A stretch of DNA of 64,000 nucleotides from Pseudomonas sp. Leaf58 (GCF_003627215.1 NZ_CP032677.1:749501-813500), one strand, 5' to 3'; counted from the stretch's first letter, positions 27,384 to 36,897 are shown. The notes: a model not told the origin generated them from the sequence alone. Translations and numbers: made by a program.

Positions 27384-29237
27384 TCAGTAGTGATACCACT
27401 TCAGCTCCAGCATCACTTCGTTCTGTGCTGTCGCCAGGTGGCTGAACTCGCGCGAAGCACTCAAGCGCAGCCCCAGGTTCTGGCTGATCTCCCACTGTTG
27501 GTTAAGGCTCACGCTGCGCCGTACCTCACCATTGGTGAAGTAATCGCCCTTGGCCTCCAGTGTCATATTACCCAGCCCATTGCGCCACAGCAGCCCGCTA
27601 TTGAACCCCGCCGCAGGGGCGATGAACTGGGCAAAATCATTGTGATGCTCAACCCGTACCGTACCCAAGGCAAAGCCCAGCAACCCGTCGGCCAGTTGCC
27701 AAGTACCGCCGGCCCCGCCGTTCACATGGCTCACCAGCACTTCGTCATCATGCTTGCCGGGCACCCGCTCCAGCCCGCCGGCTACCTGCCATGACCAGGG
27801 CTTGAGCAGTTCATTGCGCGGGGTCAGCGAGCGGATGGTGGCCAGGTCCAGGCGCTGCACTTGCCAGTCGTTGCCTTCGTACTGGCGAACCTTTAATTGC
27901 AGGATTTCGATCTGCGCGCCCAAGGGGAAGCCATAGGCGTTGTCATTCAGGTCGTGGTAGGCCATGCGCAAGCCGTACTCGGCGTAGGCGCGGTCTTCAC
28001 GGCTGCCCACACCCAGCTGCCAGGTGCGCGAGTCATGGCCGTCCTCAGGCAGGCCTGGGCGCTCGATTTGCAGTGGCGGTGGCGGGTTGGTATTGATCGC
28101 CCGTAGCAGCTCGAAGCTGCGTTTGGCGCGCCCGGGGTCGCGTTCCTGGCCGTTGGCCCGGTAGCGCTCCAGGCGGTAGGCGGCATCCTGCACCAGCGCC
28201 TGGCGCTCGTGGGGGAGGGCGGTGAATTCGGGGCTGTGCAATTGCGCGGTGTCGGCACTGACGGCCAGCACCTGGCGTTTTTCTTCGTGGTTCAGCGGCT
28301 CGGCGCGGGCCAGCAGCTCACGTTCGCGAGACGGGCGGTAGGTCTCGCGGGCGACCAAGCCCGACTGCTTCACCGCCTTGACCGTGTCGGTGGGGATGGC
28401 AGTCAGCGGGAACTGCGAGGTCAGGTCCAGGTTGGGCCGGGCGACTTGCAGCAATTCCAGCAGGCGATACGAGCAGTTCTCGTCGAAGAAGAAGTAATCG
28501 AATTGAACCTGCTTCAGTTCCCACACATGCTCGACCATGCGCCCGGTTTCTGCTGGCGTCAGGTCCAACTGGTACTCCCACAGGTCACGGTTTTCCAGGC
28601 TGCGGTATTCGGACAGTTTTTCCTGGTAGGGCATCAGTGCGAACAGGCCCGGGTAGCCGCCCATCAGGCCCTTCCAGGCGTACAGGATGCTGTTGTCGCT
28701 GCCCTCGATGTAGGCGCCAAAATTGATCGCATAACTGAGCAGCGTGGTGTCGTCGCTGCGGGTGTTGGACTGGTCGATGCGCAGCAAGGTGTGGCCGAAC
28801 ATCGATGATGGGCTGTTCAGGTACGCCGCCGGGAAGATCAGCGCCGCGCTGTGCGGGTCGATCGACTGGTACCAGGTCTTGAACTCCTGGCAATCCGGTT
28901 GTGGCAAGCCCTGCAGGTCAAGTTGCTCACGCAGCCAGCGGGTGCGCGCTGGGAATACGCACTGGGCATGCTTGTCGCCCAGGCTTGCCGGGGCGTACAG
29001 CGCCTTGAGCGTGGCTTGCAGCTCGTGGTCGGGGTGGTGCGCGCCGTCTTCGGCGAGGAAGAACGCATCATCGTCGACATAGCTGCGCCAGCCACCGAGC
29101 TTGGCGGTTTCGTAATGGCCCAGGGCAATCCAGTAAGGGGTATTGGCCAGCTGCTGGAGACGGCCTTGGTCCAGCACAGGCGCGGCATGAACAGGGGCGC
29201 AAGCACACAGCGCCAGGCAAGCGAGGCGTTTAAGCAT
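27384..29237 (-). CDS. DUF4105 family exported protein
   Basis: About 617 aa with an N-terminal signal peptide (MLKRLACLALCACAPVHA). The central region contains the DUF4105 marks: LIFPAAYLNSPSSMFGHTLLRID, YAINFGAYIEGSDNSILYAWKGL and FDYFFFDENCSYRLLELL, which resemble a papain-like catalytic arrangement (conserved His and Cys) described for this family. The C-terminal third is rich in alternating hydrophobic residues and ends YH, suggesting an outer-membrane beta-rich part. It lies 74 nt downstream of the DUF3015 gene, with a terminator between. Biological role unknown; envelope function likely. Confidence 0.82.
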   Translation of the reverse strand: MLKRLACLALCACAPVHAAPVLDQGRLQQLANTPYWIALGHYETAKLGGWRSYVDDDAFFLAEDGAHHPDHELQATLKALYAPASLGDKHAQCVFPARTRWLREQLDLQGLPQPDCQEFKTWYQSIDPHSAALIFPAAYLNSPSSMFGHTLLRIDQSNTRSDDTTLLSYAINFGAYIEGSDNSILYAWKGLMGGYPGLFALMPYQEKLSEYRSLENRDLWEYQLDLTPAETGRMVEHVWELKQVQFDYFFFDENCSYRLLELLQVARPNLDLTSQFPLTAIPTDTVKAVKQSGLVARETYRPSRERELLARAEPLNHEEKRQVLAVSADTAQLHSPEFTALPHERQALVQDAAYRLERYRANGQERDPGRAKRSFELLRAINTNPPPPLQIERPGLPEDGHDSRTWQLGVGSREDRAYAEYGLRMAYHDLNDNAYGFPLGAQIEILQLKVRQYEGNDWQVQRLDLATIRSLTPRNELLKPWSWQVAGGLERVPGKHDDEVLVSHVNGGAGGTWQLADGLLGFALGTVRVEHHNDFAQFIAPAAGFNSGLLWRNGLGNMTLEAKGDYFTNGEVRRSVSLNQQWEISQNLGLRLSASREFSHLATAQNEVMLELKWYHY

Positions 29238-29262
29238 ATCGGGCAACTACTTCTTAACGATG

Positions 29263-29300
29263 CCGAAAAAAGGCGAAACCCGCCCCAGGGGTGGGGCGGG
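29263..29300 (-). terminator. Terminator after the DUF3015 gene
   Basis: On the minus strand CCCGCCCC and GGGGCGGG form an 8-bp GC stem at 29279-29300, followed by TTTCGCCTTTTTTC. It sits between the DUF3015 and DUF4105 genes and probably gives higher expression of the former with limited read-through. Confidence 0.75.
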
Positions 29301-29311
29301 AGCAGCTGTGT

Positions 29312-29800
29312 TTAGGCCTCGGTAGCGTATTTGGCCAGGCGTGGGTCGCTCTTCAAAACGGCCAGGGTGTTGCTGTGGACCGTTTCGGCCGTGACGTCGG
29401 CGCTGCTGAAGATCTGGTTGAAATGCTGATGGGTGACCGAGTTGAAGTAGCCGCGGTCTTCCGGGGCCACACCCAGTACTACGGCGTAGGTGGTCAGTGC
29501 TTCGCCCTGGCCCATGGCCATGTCTTCGGACAGCTCGTTCATCATGCCGTTCATGGCGAACCAGGACTTGCCGCCGTAGGTCAGCGAAGCCTTGGTCGAG
29601 CAGCCGTTGGTGCCGGAAGTCATGCCGAAGGTGGCGTTACCGGAGGTGCCGTTGGTGGTGGAAGCCAGGAAGTGTGCCGGAGTGCCGCGCTGGCCTTCGA
29701 ACAACATGTTGCCCCAGCCGCAGTTCGGGCCGCCTGGCGCTTCGGCCATGGCATTCAGCGAAACCACGGTGAACAGAGTACCCAGAAGAATCCGTTTCAT
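29312..29800 (-). CDS. DUF3015 family periplasmic protein
   Basis: A 162-aa exported protein with signal peptide MKRILLGTLFTVVSLNAMA. The mature sequence APGGPNCGWGNMLFEGQRG and TSGTNGCSTKASL holds the two cysteines and glycine-rich texture of DUF3015. The C-terminal half is helical (MMNELSEDMAMGQGEALTTYA). The ATG at 29800 has GAGAA about nine nt upstream; a longer frame from 29827 has no site and would hide the signal peptide. The family is often found beside DUF4105, as here. Function unknown. Confidence 0.8.
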   Translation of the reverse strand: MKRILLGTLFTVVSLNAMAEAPGGPNCGWGNMLFEGQRGTPAHFLASTTNGTSGNATFGMTSGTNGCSTKASLTYGGKSWFAMNGMMNELSEDMAMGQGEALTTYAVVLGVAPEDRGYFNSVTHQHFNQIFSSADVTAETVHSNTLAVLKSDPRLAKYATEA

Positions 29801-30059
29801 AGCATTTGTTCTCTTTGTCTTAACCAAGGGTCAGGGTTTCTGGCAACTCGGTTGCCAGGTCGGGAAAGCTTTTCACCCACCCGCGCAGCTTGGAGTTTAG
29901 GCACGATCTAAAGGTTGCGTTGTTGATTGCGAAAAATTTGCTGCTAGCCACCCGCTCTGGCTGCGACCTGCTGCGACATAAAGTCCGGTGGAGCCTTGCA
30001 AGGCGCGCTTCGCCAGCGCCAGAATGCTGCGTATCTGCCCGCCGAAGTAAGGAAACCCA

Positions 30060-32498
30060 ATGCCCGATCCTGTCGCTGCGCGCCTGCGTCTTGCGCCTGA
30101 AGCCCTGACCCGGCGTTTCTCCCCCGAGCAGTTTGCCTTTACCCATACCGACGATCTGGAGCCGTTTCGCGGAGTCCTGGGCCAGGAGCGTGCTGTCGAG
30201 GCCCTGCAGTTCGGCGTGGCCATGCCGCGCCCCGGTTACAACGTGTACGTCATGGGCGAGCCTGGCACTGGCCGCTTCTCGTTCGTCAAACGCTACCTCA
30301 AGGCCGAGGGCAAGCGCCAGCACACCCCCGCCGACTGGGTTTACGTCAACCATTTCGACGACACCCGTGAGCCGCGCGCACTGGAGCTGCCCTCCGGTAG
30401 CGCTGCCGAGTTCATCACCGACATGGGCGGGTTGATCGACAACCTGCTGGCTACCTTCCCTGCCGTGTTTGAACACCCGTCCTATCAGCAAAAGAAGGGC
30501 GCCATCGACCGCGCCTTCAACCAGCGCTACGACCGCGCCCTGGATGTGATCGAGCGGGCGTCGCTGGAGAAGGATGTGGCCTTGTACCGCGACGCGAGCA
30601 ACGTCGCATTCACCCCGATGGCCGACGGCAAGGCATTGGATGAGGCCGAGTTCGCCCAATTGCCGGAGGAGGTGCGCGAGCAGTTCCACGAAGACATCGC
30701 CCTGCTTGAAGAGCAGCTCAACGAAGAACTCGCCAGCCTGCCGCAGTGGAAGCGCGAATCGAACAACCAGCTGCGCCAGCTCAACGAAGAAACCATTACC
30801 TTGGCCCTGCAGCCGCTGCTGGCGCCGCTGTCGGAAAAGTATGCGGAAAACGCCGCGGTTTGCGCCTACCTGCAATCGGTGCAGTTGAACCTGCTGCGAA
30901 CCGTGGTCGAGCAGTTGGTCGATGACAGCAAGACCGATGCCGTGGCCCGCAAGCTGCTCGAAGAGCAATACGCGCCAAGCCTGGTGGTGGGCCATCACGC
31001 TGACGGCGGGGCGCCGGTGGTGTTCGAGCCGCACCCAACCTACGACAACTTGTTCGGCCGTATCGAATACAGCACCGACCAAGGCGCGCTGTACACCTCG
31101 TACCGTCAGTTGCGCCCCGGCGCGCTGCACCGTGCCAACGGCGGTTTCCTGATTCTTGAAGCCGAAAAAATGCTCGGTGAGCCGTTCGTATGGGATGCGC
31201 TCAAGCGCGCCCTGCAGTCGCGCAAGCTGAAGATGGAATCGCCGATCGGTGAATTGGGCCGTGTCGCTACCGTCAGCCTGCAGCCGCAAATGATCCCGCT
31301 CAACGTCAAACTGGTGATCATCGGTTCGCGTCAGTTGTACTACGCCCTGCAGGACCACGACCCGGACTTCCAGGAGATGTTCCGGGTGCTGGTGGACTTC
31401 GACGAAGACATGCCGATGGTCGACGAGAACCTCGAGCAGTTCGCCCAGCTGTTGCGCACCCGCACCAACGAAGAAGGCATGGCGCCGCTGACCAGTGACG
31501 CGGTAGCGCGCCTGGCCACCTATAGCGCCCGCCTGGCAGAGAACCAATCGCGCCTGTCGGCGCGCATTGGTGACCTGTTCCAGTTGGTCAGCGAAGCCGA
31601 TTTCATTCGCCAGCTGGCCAGTGACGAAATGACCGACGCCGGGCACATAGAACGTGCGCTCAAGGCCAAGGCCACTCGTACCGGGCGTGTTTCGCAGCGG
31701 GTGCTGGACGACATGCTTGCCGGCATCATCCTGATCGACACGGAAGGCGCGGCCATCGGCAAGTGCAATGGCCTGACCGTGCTGGAAGTGGGCGACTCGG
31801 CGTTCGGCATGCCGGCGCGTATCTCCGCCACCGTGTACCCGGGCGGCAGCGGCATCGTCGACATCGAGCGCGAGGTCAACCTCGGCCAGCCGATCCATTC
31901 CAAGGGCGTGATGATCCTCACGGGCTACCTGGGCAGCCGTTATGCCCAGGAATTCCCGTTGGCGATTTCCGCGAGCATCGCCCTGGAGCAGTCCTACGGC
32001 TACGTGGACGGTGACAGTGCCTCGCTGGGCGAAGCTTGCACGCTGATCTCGGCCTTGTCGCGTACCCCGCTCAAGCAGTGCTTCGCCATCACCGGCTCGA
32101 TCAACCAGTTTGGTGAAGTGCAGGCGGTGGGTGGGGTCAACGAAAAGATCGAGGGCTTCTTCCGCCTTTGCGAAGCACGCGGCTTGACCGGCGAGCAGGG
32201 GGTGATCATTCCGAAAGCCAACGTGGCCACCCTGATGCTCGACGAGCGTGTGCTGCAAGCGGTGGAGTATGGCCAGTTCCACGTCTATGCCGTCAGCCAG
32301 GCTGACGAGGCGCTGAGCCTGCTGGTGGGCGAGGAGGCTGGCGTGCTGGATGACCAGGGCCTGTTCACTGAGGGCAGCGTCAACGCCCGGGTGGTGGAGC
32401 GCCTGCGTGAGATCGCCGAGATGATCAGTGAGGAAGACATCGAGAAGGCGGAAAAGGAACGCCTGGAAGAGGTGATTGCCCAGGCCAAACCGGCCTGA
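30060..32498 (+). CDS. Lon-family ATP-dependent protease (LonB/C-like, COG1067 type)
   Basis: An 812-aa cytoplasmic AAA+ protease. The P-loop GEPGTGRFS has Arg (R72) where a lysine is normal. A long insertion with coiled-coil character (about residues 180-290) follows, then the AAA segment with HRANGGFLILEAEKML and VKLVIIGSRQLYYAL. The C-terminal Lon protease domain has the serine in DGDSASLGEACTL and the lysine in VGGVNEKIEGF, both intact. The ATG at 30060 follows AAGGAAACCC. P. aeruginosa has a similar gene in the same neighbourhood (order from memory). The related PA0779 AsrA is a stress protease; direct orthology is not claimed. Confidence 0.87.
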   Translation: MPDPVAARLRLAPEALTRRFSPEQFAFTHTDDLEPFRGVLGQERAVEALQFGVAMPRPGYNVYVMGEPGTGRFSFVKRYLKAEGKRQHTPADWVYVNHFDDTREPRALELPSGSAAEFITDMGGLIDNLLATFPAVFEHPSYQQKKGAIDRAFNQRYDRALDVIERASLEKDVALYRDASNVAFTPMADGKALDEAEFAQLPEEVREQFHEDIALLEEQLNEELASLPQWKRESNNQLRQLNEETITLALQPLLAPLSEKYAENAAVCAYLQSVQLNLLRTVVEQLVDDSKTDAVARKLLEEQYAPSLVVGHHADGGAPVVFEPHPTYDNLFGRIEYSTDQGALYTSYRQLRPGALHRANGGFLILEAEKMLGEPFVWDALKRALQSRKLKMESPIGELGRVATVSLQPQMIPLNVKLVIIGSRQLYYALQDHDPDFQEMFRVLVDFDEDMPMVDENLEQFAQLLRTRTNEEGMAPLTSDAVARLATYSARLAENQSRLSARIGDLFQLVSEADFIRQLASDEMTDAGHIERALKAKATRTGRVSQRVLDDMLAGIILIDTEGAAIGKCNGLTVLEVGDSAFGMPARISATVYPGGSGIVDIEREVNLGQPIHSKGVMILTGYLGSRYAQEFPLAISASIALEQSYGYVDGDSASLGEACTLISALSRTPLKQCFAITGSINQFGEVQAVGGVNEKIEGFFRLCEARGLTGEQGVIIPKANVATLMLDERVLQAVEYGQFHVYAVSQADEALSLLVGEEAGVLDDQGLFTEGSVNARVVERLREIAEMISEEDIEKAEKERLEEVIAQAKPA

Positions 32499-32504
32499 GT
32501 CAAT

Positions 32505-32547
32505 AAACCGGCGCTAGCGGCGATGTGCTACCGTTTAGCGCCGGTTT
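32505..32547 (+). terminator. Terminator after the Lon-family protease gene
   Basis: AAACCGGCGCTA (32505-32516) pairs perfectly with TAGCGCCGGTTT (32536-32547), with a T-tract in the descending arm. It begins 7 nt after the stop. Confidence 0.82.
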
Positions 32548-32660
32548 TCCATCTTTGCGCGCTGTTCTTCTATGCTGGAACTTAAGGACGGTACAGCGTT
32601 CAGGATGGAAACAGCCTGAGGTTCAGGCTGAACAAGGCTTTTTTGGAGGGGGACGCGGCC

Positions 32661-32999
32661 ATGCGCAACCTCAGCCTCACACGCCAGTGCCTGGGCCTGG
32701 TGACCCGCATCGAATGCAGCATTCGCCCACTGGCCGGGGATAACGGCATGTGGACGTTGCTGTTTGCCGCCGGCATGGCCGGTGAACAACCCTCCGCAAT
32801 CAAGGCCCAAGGGCCGTTCCATGGGCCGCTGGTGGCCGAATCGGTGCTCAATGCCATTGTCGACAGCCTGACCCTGCATGGGTACCAGGTGGCCGAGGAT
32901 CCGCAAATCTGGTGCTTGCACCTGCAGGCGCAGTTGCGGCGGATCAATGGCGAGCGGTCCCGGAACCTGGGGGATTACCAATTTCATCCTGAGACCTGA
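32661..32999 (+). CDS. Small conserved hypothetical protein (112 aa)
   Basis: A 112-residue soluble protein starting MRNLSLTRQCLGLVTRIE. The ATG follows GGAGGGGGA. It has a compact alpha/beta look: a strand with CSIRPL, the loop GDNGMWTLLFAAGMAG, a helix VAESVLNAIVDSLTLHGY and a final strand WCLHLQAQLR. No catalytic motif was recognised. The position between the Lon-family protease and the YqhA-like gene appears conserved in Pseudomonas (from memory). Function unknown. Confidence 0.7.
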   Translation: MRNLSLTRQCLGLVTRIECSIRPLAGDNGMWTLLFAAGMAGEQPSAIKAQGPFHGPLVAESVLNAIVDSLTLHGYQVAEDPQIWCLHLQAQLRRINGERSRNLGDYQFHPET

Positions 33000-33110
33000 A
33001 CGATTGGTGGGGCTGCCAAGCGGCCCCCCTTCAGCGGGCTTTTGCTGTAACAGGTGGCTGGCTATACTCGCGGTCGTTTTTTTAGTCACCTGACGAGTCC
33101 AAAACCCTCC

Positions 33111-33599
33111 ATGGAACGTATTCTCGAAAACGCGATGTATGCCTCGCGCTGGCTGCTCGCCCCCATCTACTTTGGCCTGTCCCTCGGGCTGCTGGCCCTG
33201 GCGCTAAAATTCTTCCAGGAAGTGGTCCACGTCCTGCCCAACGTGTTCGCCCTGAGTGAAGCCGACCTGATCCTGGTGATCCTGTCGCTAATCGACATGT
33301 CGCTGGTGGGCGGCCTGTTGGTGATGGTGATGATCTCCGGCTACGAGAACTTCGTCTCGCAACTGGACATCGACGAAAGCAAAGAAAAGCTCAACTGGTT
33401 GGGCAAGATGGATTCTTCGTCGCTGAAGATGAAGGTGGCTGCGTCGATCGTGGCCATTTCGTCCATCCACCTGCTGCGGGTGTTCATGGACGCGCAAAAC
33501 ATCTCCACCGATTACCTGATGTGGTACGTGATCATCCACATGACCTTCGTGATCTCGGCGTTCTGCATGGGCTATTTGGACAAACTGACCAAGCACTGA
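33111..33599 (+). CDS. UPF0114/YqhA family membrane protein
   Basis: A 162-aa inner-membrane protein close in length to E. coli YqhA. Four hydrophobic helices are visible (about residues 13-33, 48-72, 103-123, 132-152). Family marks are [41 protein letters not shown] and [21 protein letters not shown]. The ATG at 33111 was chosen by homology; its ribosome site is weak. Molecular function is unknown. Confidence 0.85.
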
Positions 33600-33605
33600 G
33601 TCGTT

Positions 33606-33640
33606 GCGGGCCTTTTCGCCGGCATGCCCGCGAAGAGGCC
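33606..33640. repeat. REP element (single)
   Basis: GGCCTTTTCGCCGGCATGCC followed by CGCGAAGAGGCC forms a single REP-type palindrome downstream of the YqhA-like gene. Confidence 0.6.
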
Positions 33641-33743
33641 TCCCTGGCCCAACTGACGAGCGGCACCCGTCACGCCTTGTGTATTCCCTCGTCCTGTACA
33701 AAAAATGAGCTCTCATGCGTGGTTCCACCAGCGAGGTGCTCTC

Positions 33744-34049
33744 ATGAACCTGCATCAGCTCAACACCGAGGCCAGGGCTGGCCATGTCGACGAACTGAAC
33801 CTGATCGCCATCGAAGGCGGTGACTACCTGCTCGAGGCCCGGGTCAAAGGCCACCCCCACCCCCTGTCCGACACCCGTGGTGAACGCTTGCGTGTGCATT
33901 CGGTGGAGGATGCGCGCAAGTTGCTGCAAACCATCCCCATGGTCTCGATGAACCTGGTGCACTGGTCCGTGCAGGACGAGATGTGTGGCATGGGCACGCA
34001 CCCGGAAGAAGACTTGAAAGTGCCGATTTCCCAGCGTTCGGCCTGGTAG
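33744..34049 (+). CDS. DUF6482-like small protein
   Basis: A 101-aa soluble protein starting MNLHQLNTEARAGHVDELNLIAIEGGDYLLEARV. The ATG has GAGGTG eight nt upstream. The sequence resembles the DUF6482 family of gammaproteobacterial proteins with a small beta-barrel-like N-terminal half. The C-terminal half contains SVEDARKLLQTIPMV and CGMGTHPEEDLKVPIS. It is located between YqhA and FklB genes. Function unknown; family name recalled rather than searched. Confidence 0.7.
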   Translation: MNLHQLNTEARAGHVDELNLIAIEGGDYLLEARVKGHPHPLSDTRGERLRVHSVEDARKLLQTIPMVSMNLVHWSVQDEMCGMGTHPEEDLKVPISQRSAW

Positions 34050-34134
34050 CTGCTCGCAGCGCCCCAGTGTGCTAGGCTGCTCGCCCTTTTCATCAAGGGC
34101 GCGGCCGCACTGCGCCCTGCAGTGGAGCACGACG

Positions 34135-34752
34135 ATGTCCGAACTCAACCTGTCCACCGACGAAACTCGCGTTAGCTACGGCATTGGCCGCCAGCTGGGC
34201 GGCCAGCTGCGCGACAACCCGCCACCAGGCGTTAGCCTGGAAGCTATCCTGGCCGGCCTGACCGACGCCTTCAACGGCGCCGACAGCCGCGTCAGCGAAG
34301 CCGACCTGTCGGCTAGCTTCAAAGTAATCCGCGACATCATGCAGGCTGAAGCTGCGGCCAAGGCTGAAGCCGCTGCCGGTGCCGGTAAGCAATTCCTGGC
34401 CGAAAACGCCAAGCGTGAAGGCATCACCACCCTGGCTTCGGGCCTGCAGTTTGAAGTGCTGACCGCTGGCGAGGGCGCCAAGCCGACTCGCGAAGACAAC
34501 GTGCGCACGCACTACCACGGCACCCTGATCGATGGCACCGTATTCGACAGCTCCTACGACCGTGGTCAGCCGGCTGAATTCCCGGTAGGTGGCGTGATCG
34601 CTGGCTGGACCGAAGCCCTGCAGCTGATGAACGCAGGCAGCAAATGGCGCCTGTACGTGCCGAGCGAGCTGGCCTACGGCGCCCAAGGCGTTGGCAGCAT
34701 CCCGCCGCACAGCGTGCTGGTGTTCGACGTCGAGCTGCTCGACGTTCTGTAA
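34135..34752 (+). CDS. fklB: FKBP-type peptidyl-prolyl isomerase FklB
   Basis: A 205-aa peptidyl-prolyl cis-trans isomerase, matching the 206-aa E. coli FklB. The N-terminal dimerisation helix domain (SYGIGRQLGGQL, then SLEAILAGLTDAFNG) is followed by a long Ala/Glu-rich linker helix and the C-terminal FKBP domain from about residue 100, with HYHGTLIDGTVFDSSYDRGQP, GVIAGWTEALQLM, and PSELAYGAQGVGSIPPHSVL. Ligand-pocket residues (Y, F, D, I, W) are intact. The ATG at 34135 follows GGAG. No signal peptide is present, so it is cytoplasmic. A GC hairpin follows. Confidence 0.92.
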   Translation: MSELNLSTDETRVSYGIGRQLGGQLRDNPPPGVSLEAILAGLTDAFNGADSRVSEADLSASFKVIRDIMQAEAAAKAEAAAGAGKQFLAENAKREGITTLASGLQFEVLTAGEGAKPTREDNVRTHYHGTLIDGTVFDSSYDRGQPAEFPVGGVIAGWTEALQLMNAGSKWRLYVPSELAYGAQGVGSIPPHSVLVFDVELLDVL

Positions 34753-34758
34753 TACCGC

Positions 34759-34777
34759 AGGGCCGCTTTGCGGCCCT
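34759..34777 (+). terminator. Hairpin after fklB
   Basis: AGGGCCGC-TTT-GCGGCCCT directly follows the fklB stop. There is no T-tract beyond, so it may act with the larger inverted repeat at 34784. Confidence 0.55.
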
Positions 34778-34783
34778 ATCACC

Positions 34784-34836
34784 ACACAAGGCCGCTTCTA
34801 CAGGGATATGCGTTCCCCTGTAGAGCGGCCTTGTGT
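34784..34836. terminator. 22-bp arm inverted repeat between fklB and yjdM-like genes
   Basis: ACACAAGGCCGCTTCTACAG and its near-complete complement CTGTAGAGCGGCCTTGTGT form a long hairpin between two convergent genes. It likely serves as a bidirectional transcription barrier and shares the CTCCTACAG-type text of REP elements. Confidence 0.65.
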
Positions 34837-34860
34837 CGTAATCGAGGGCGAAGCCTGTAA

Positions 34861-35202
34861 TCAGACTTTGCGTACGAACTCGGACTTCAGCTTCATGGCG
34901 CCGATGCCGTCGATTTTGCAGTCGATGTCGTGGTCGCCGTCGCACAGGCGGATGTTCTTGACCTTGGTGCCGACTTTGACCACCAGGGACGAGCCCTTGA
35001 CCTTGAGGTCCTTGATCACGGTGACGGTGTCGCCGTCCTGCAGGATGTTGCCGACCGAGTCCTTCTTCACCGCCTCGTCGCTGGCCGCTTCGGCGTCAGC
35101 GCTCGCCGACCATTCGTGGGCGCATTCAGGGCAGATCAGCTGAGTGCCATCCTCATAGGTGTATTCGGAGTTGCATTTTGGGCAGGGTGGCAGAGTGCTC
35201 AC
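34861..35202 (-). CDS. YjdM/PhnA-family zinc-ribbon protein
   Basis: A 113-aa cytoplasmic protein historically named PhnA but not part of phosphonate breakdown itself. The N-terminal zinc ribbon is CPKC (residues 7-10) with CPEC about 16 residues later. The C-terminal SH3-like domain carries [25 protein letters not shown] and [19 protein letters not shown]. The start is GTG at 35202 with GAGGAACC upstream. Its role is not established. Confidence 0.88.
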   Translation of the reverse strand: MSTLPPCPKCNSEYTYEDGTQLICPECAHEWSASADAEAASDEAVKKDSVGNILQDGDTVTVIKDLKVKGSSLVVKVGTKVKNIRLCDGDHDIDCKIDGIGAMKLKSEFVRKV

Positions 35203-35290
35203 TTCGGTTCCTCAAACAAACAGACGGGCGGTTAAAAACCCAAATTGTATAAGGTATTTACTCAGAAGTGATTATGTCCGGACAAAAGCA

Positions 35291-35352
35291 TTCGCGGGCA
35301 AGCCCGCTCCTACCAGCGATGCTATCCCTGTAGGAGCGGGCTTGCCCGCGAA
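35291..35352. repeat. Paired inverted REP, 23-bp perfect arms
   Basis: TTCGCGGGCAAGCCCGCTCC and its exact complement flank a 16-nt loop. This is the cleanest REP pair in the window, between the yjdM-like gene and ispB. Confidence 0.85.
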
Positions 35353-35369
35353 GAAGACGACTCGGTCTG

Positions 35370-36338
35370 TCAGTGAGTACGCGCTACAGCAAATTCACTC
35401 AGCTCAACCAGTGCGTCGCGGTATTCGCTAGCTGGCAGCACTTCGAGGCATGCGATGGCACGCTTCACGTAGTCACGTGCCAGCTCGGCGGTGTACTTCA
35501 GTGCACCCGATTCCTCGACCGCTACACGAATCTGCTCCAGGTCTTCCAGGCCACCCTTCTGAATCGCCTGGCGCACCAGCGCAGCCTGCTCGGCAGTACC
35601 TTCGCGCATGGTGTAGATCAGCGGCAGGGTAGGCTTGCCTTCGGCCAGGTCGTCACCGACGTTCTTGCCCAGGGTTTGCGAGTCACCCTTGTAGTCCAGC
35701 AGGTCGTCGACCAGCTGGAAGGCCACGCCCAGGTGGTCACCGAAGGTGCGCAGGGCTTCGCGCTGCTCGTCGCTGGCTTGGGCCAGGGCGGCGGCGCTGT
35801 GGGTGGAGGCTTCGAACAGCATGGCGGTCTTGCCGCGAATGACCTCCATGTAGACTTCCTCGGACGTGCTGGCGTCGCGTACCCGCGACAGCTGCAGCAC
35901 TTCACCTTCGGCAATCACACGGGTGGCCTTGGACAGGATCTGCATGACCGGCATCGAGCCCAGTTCGACCATCATCTCGAACGAGCGCGAATAGAGGAAA
36001 TCGCCCACCAGCACGCTCGGTGCGTTGCCCCACAGGGCATTGGCGGTGGAACGGCCACGGCGCATGCCCGACATGTCGACCACGTCGTCGTGCAGCAGGG
36101 TGGCGGTGTGCAGGAATTCGATGGTGGCGGCCAACAGGCGCAGGTCGTCGCCCTCGCGGCCCAAAGCTTTGCCACACAGCAGCACCAGCAGGGGGCGCAG
36201 GCGCTTGCCACCGGCCGACGTGATATAGTCGCCGATCTTCGATACCAGCGGCACGCGCGAGGTCAGCTGCTTCTTGATGATCTCGTCGACGGCGCTGAAG
36301 TCATCAGCCACCGCGCGGTAGAAGGTTTGGGGTTGCAT
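35370..36338 (-). CDS. ispB: Octaprenyl/polyprenyl diphosphate synthase
   Basis: A 322-aa trans-prenyltransferase that builds the ubiquinone side chain from farnesyl and isopentenyl diphosphate. The two Asp-rich motifs are [11 protein letters not shown] (first, DDVVD) and [11 protein letters not shown] (second), both intact; [12 protein letters not shown] is the usual IPP-binding block. Residues before the first motif are bulky-free as expected of long-chain synthases. The ATG at 36338 follows GGAGCAGCCG. It is divergent from rplU, the conserved arrangement in gammaproteobacteria. Confidence 0.93.
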   Translation of the reverse strand: MQPQTFYRAVADDFSAVDEIIKKQLTSRVPLVSKIGDYITSAGGKRLRPLLVLLCGKALGREGDDLRLLAATIEFLHTATLLHDDVVDMSGMRRGRSTANALWGNAPSVLVGDFLYSRSFEMMVELGSMPVMQILSKATRVIAEGEVLQLSRVRDASTSEEVYMEVIRGKTAMLFEASTHSAAALAQASDEQREALRTFGDHLGVAFQLVDDLLDYKGDSQTLGKNVGDDLAEGKPTLPLIYTMREGTAEQAALVRQAIQKGGLEDLEQIRVAVEESGALKYTAELARDYVKRAIACLEVLPASEYRDALVELSEFAVARTH

Positions 36339-36423
36339 CGGCTGCTCCAGTGAGGTTGCGCGGCATGCTAGGTCGCAGGCCCCGGTGTGTCAAGGCGCGG
36401 TGCCAGCTGGCCGGGGGCGGCAC

Positions 36424-36452
36424 TTGCATGCAAAACCGCGGTTGCGTACAAT
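36424..36452 (+). promoter_or_regulatory. Sigma-70 promoter of rplU-rpmA
   Basis: TTGCAT (36424-36429), a 17-nt spacer and TACAAT (36447-36452) make a good sigma-70 promoter. It would give a leader of about 120 nt before rplU. Confidence 0.7.
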
Positions 36453-36582
36453 CGCGCACCCTAACTTCCTGGGCAGCACCTGCCTTACGCAATTGCACCG
36501 GGCCGTTCCAGCCCTATGCAGCCATGCCAGCCAATACTCATCATATAAAGCGCTGGGTGAGCAGGATTATCGGAGAAATACC

Positions 36583-36897
36583 ATGTCTTACGCAGTAATC
36601 GTTACCGGCGGCAAGCAGTACAAAGTCGCTGAAGGTGAATTCCTCAAGATCGAAAAACTGGAAGTCGCCACTGGCGAATCCGTGACCTTCGATCGCGTCC
36701 TGCTGGTCGCCAACGGTGAAGAAGTCACCATCGGTGCTCCAGTTGTTGCTGGCGCTAAAGTAGTGGCCGAAGTCGTTTCGCAAGGCCGCCACGACAAGGT
36801 TCGCATCATCAAGTTCCGTCGTCGTAAGCACCACATGAAGCGTATGGGCCACCGCCAGTGGTTCACCGAGATCAAAATCACCGGCATCCAGGCTTAA
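36583..36897 (+). CDS. rplU: 50S ribosomal protein L21
   Basis: A 104-aa ribosomal protein with the expected [19 protein letters not shown] start, the [16 protein letters not shown] strand block and the basic tail [18 protein letters not shown] that contacts 23S rRNA. The ATG at 36583 has GGAGAAATA upstream. rpmA follows after 38 nt. The promoter at 36424 probably drives both genes. Confidence 0.96.
   Translation: MSYAVIVTGGKQYKVAEGEFLKIEKLEVATGESVTFDRVLLVANGEEVTIGAPVVAGAKVVAEVVSQGRHDKVRIIKFRRRKHHMKRMGHRQWFTEIKITGIQA

Noticed and set aside
29820..32282. An 820-codon minus-strand frame opposite the Lon-family protease gene
   Set aside because: Composition (QVHVAVGLLQG-type repeats) and the clear protease on the plus strand show it to be a codon-bias shadow.
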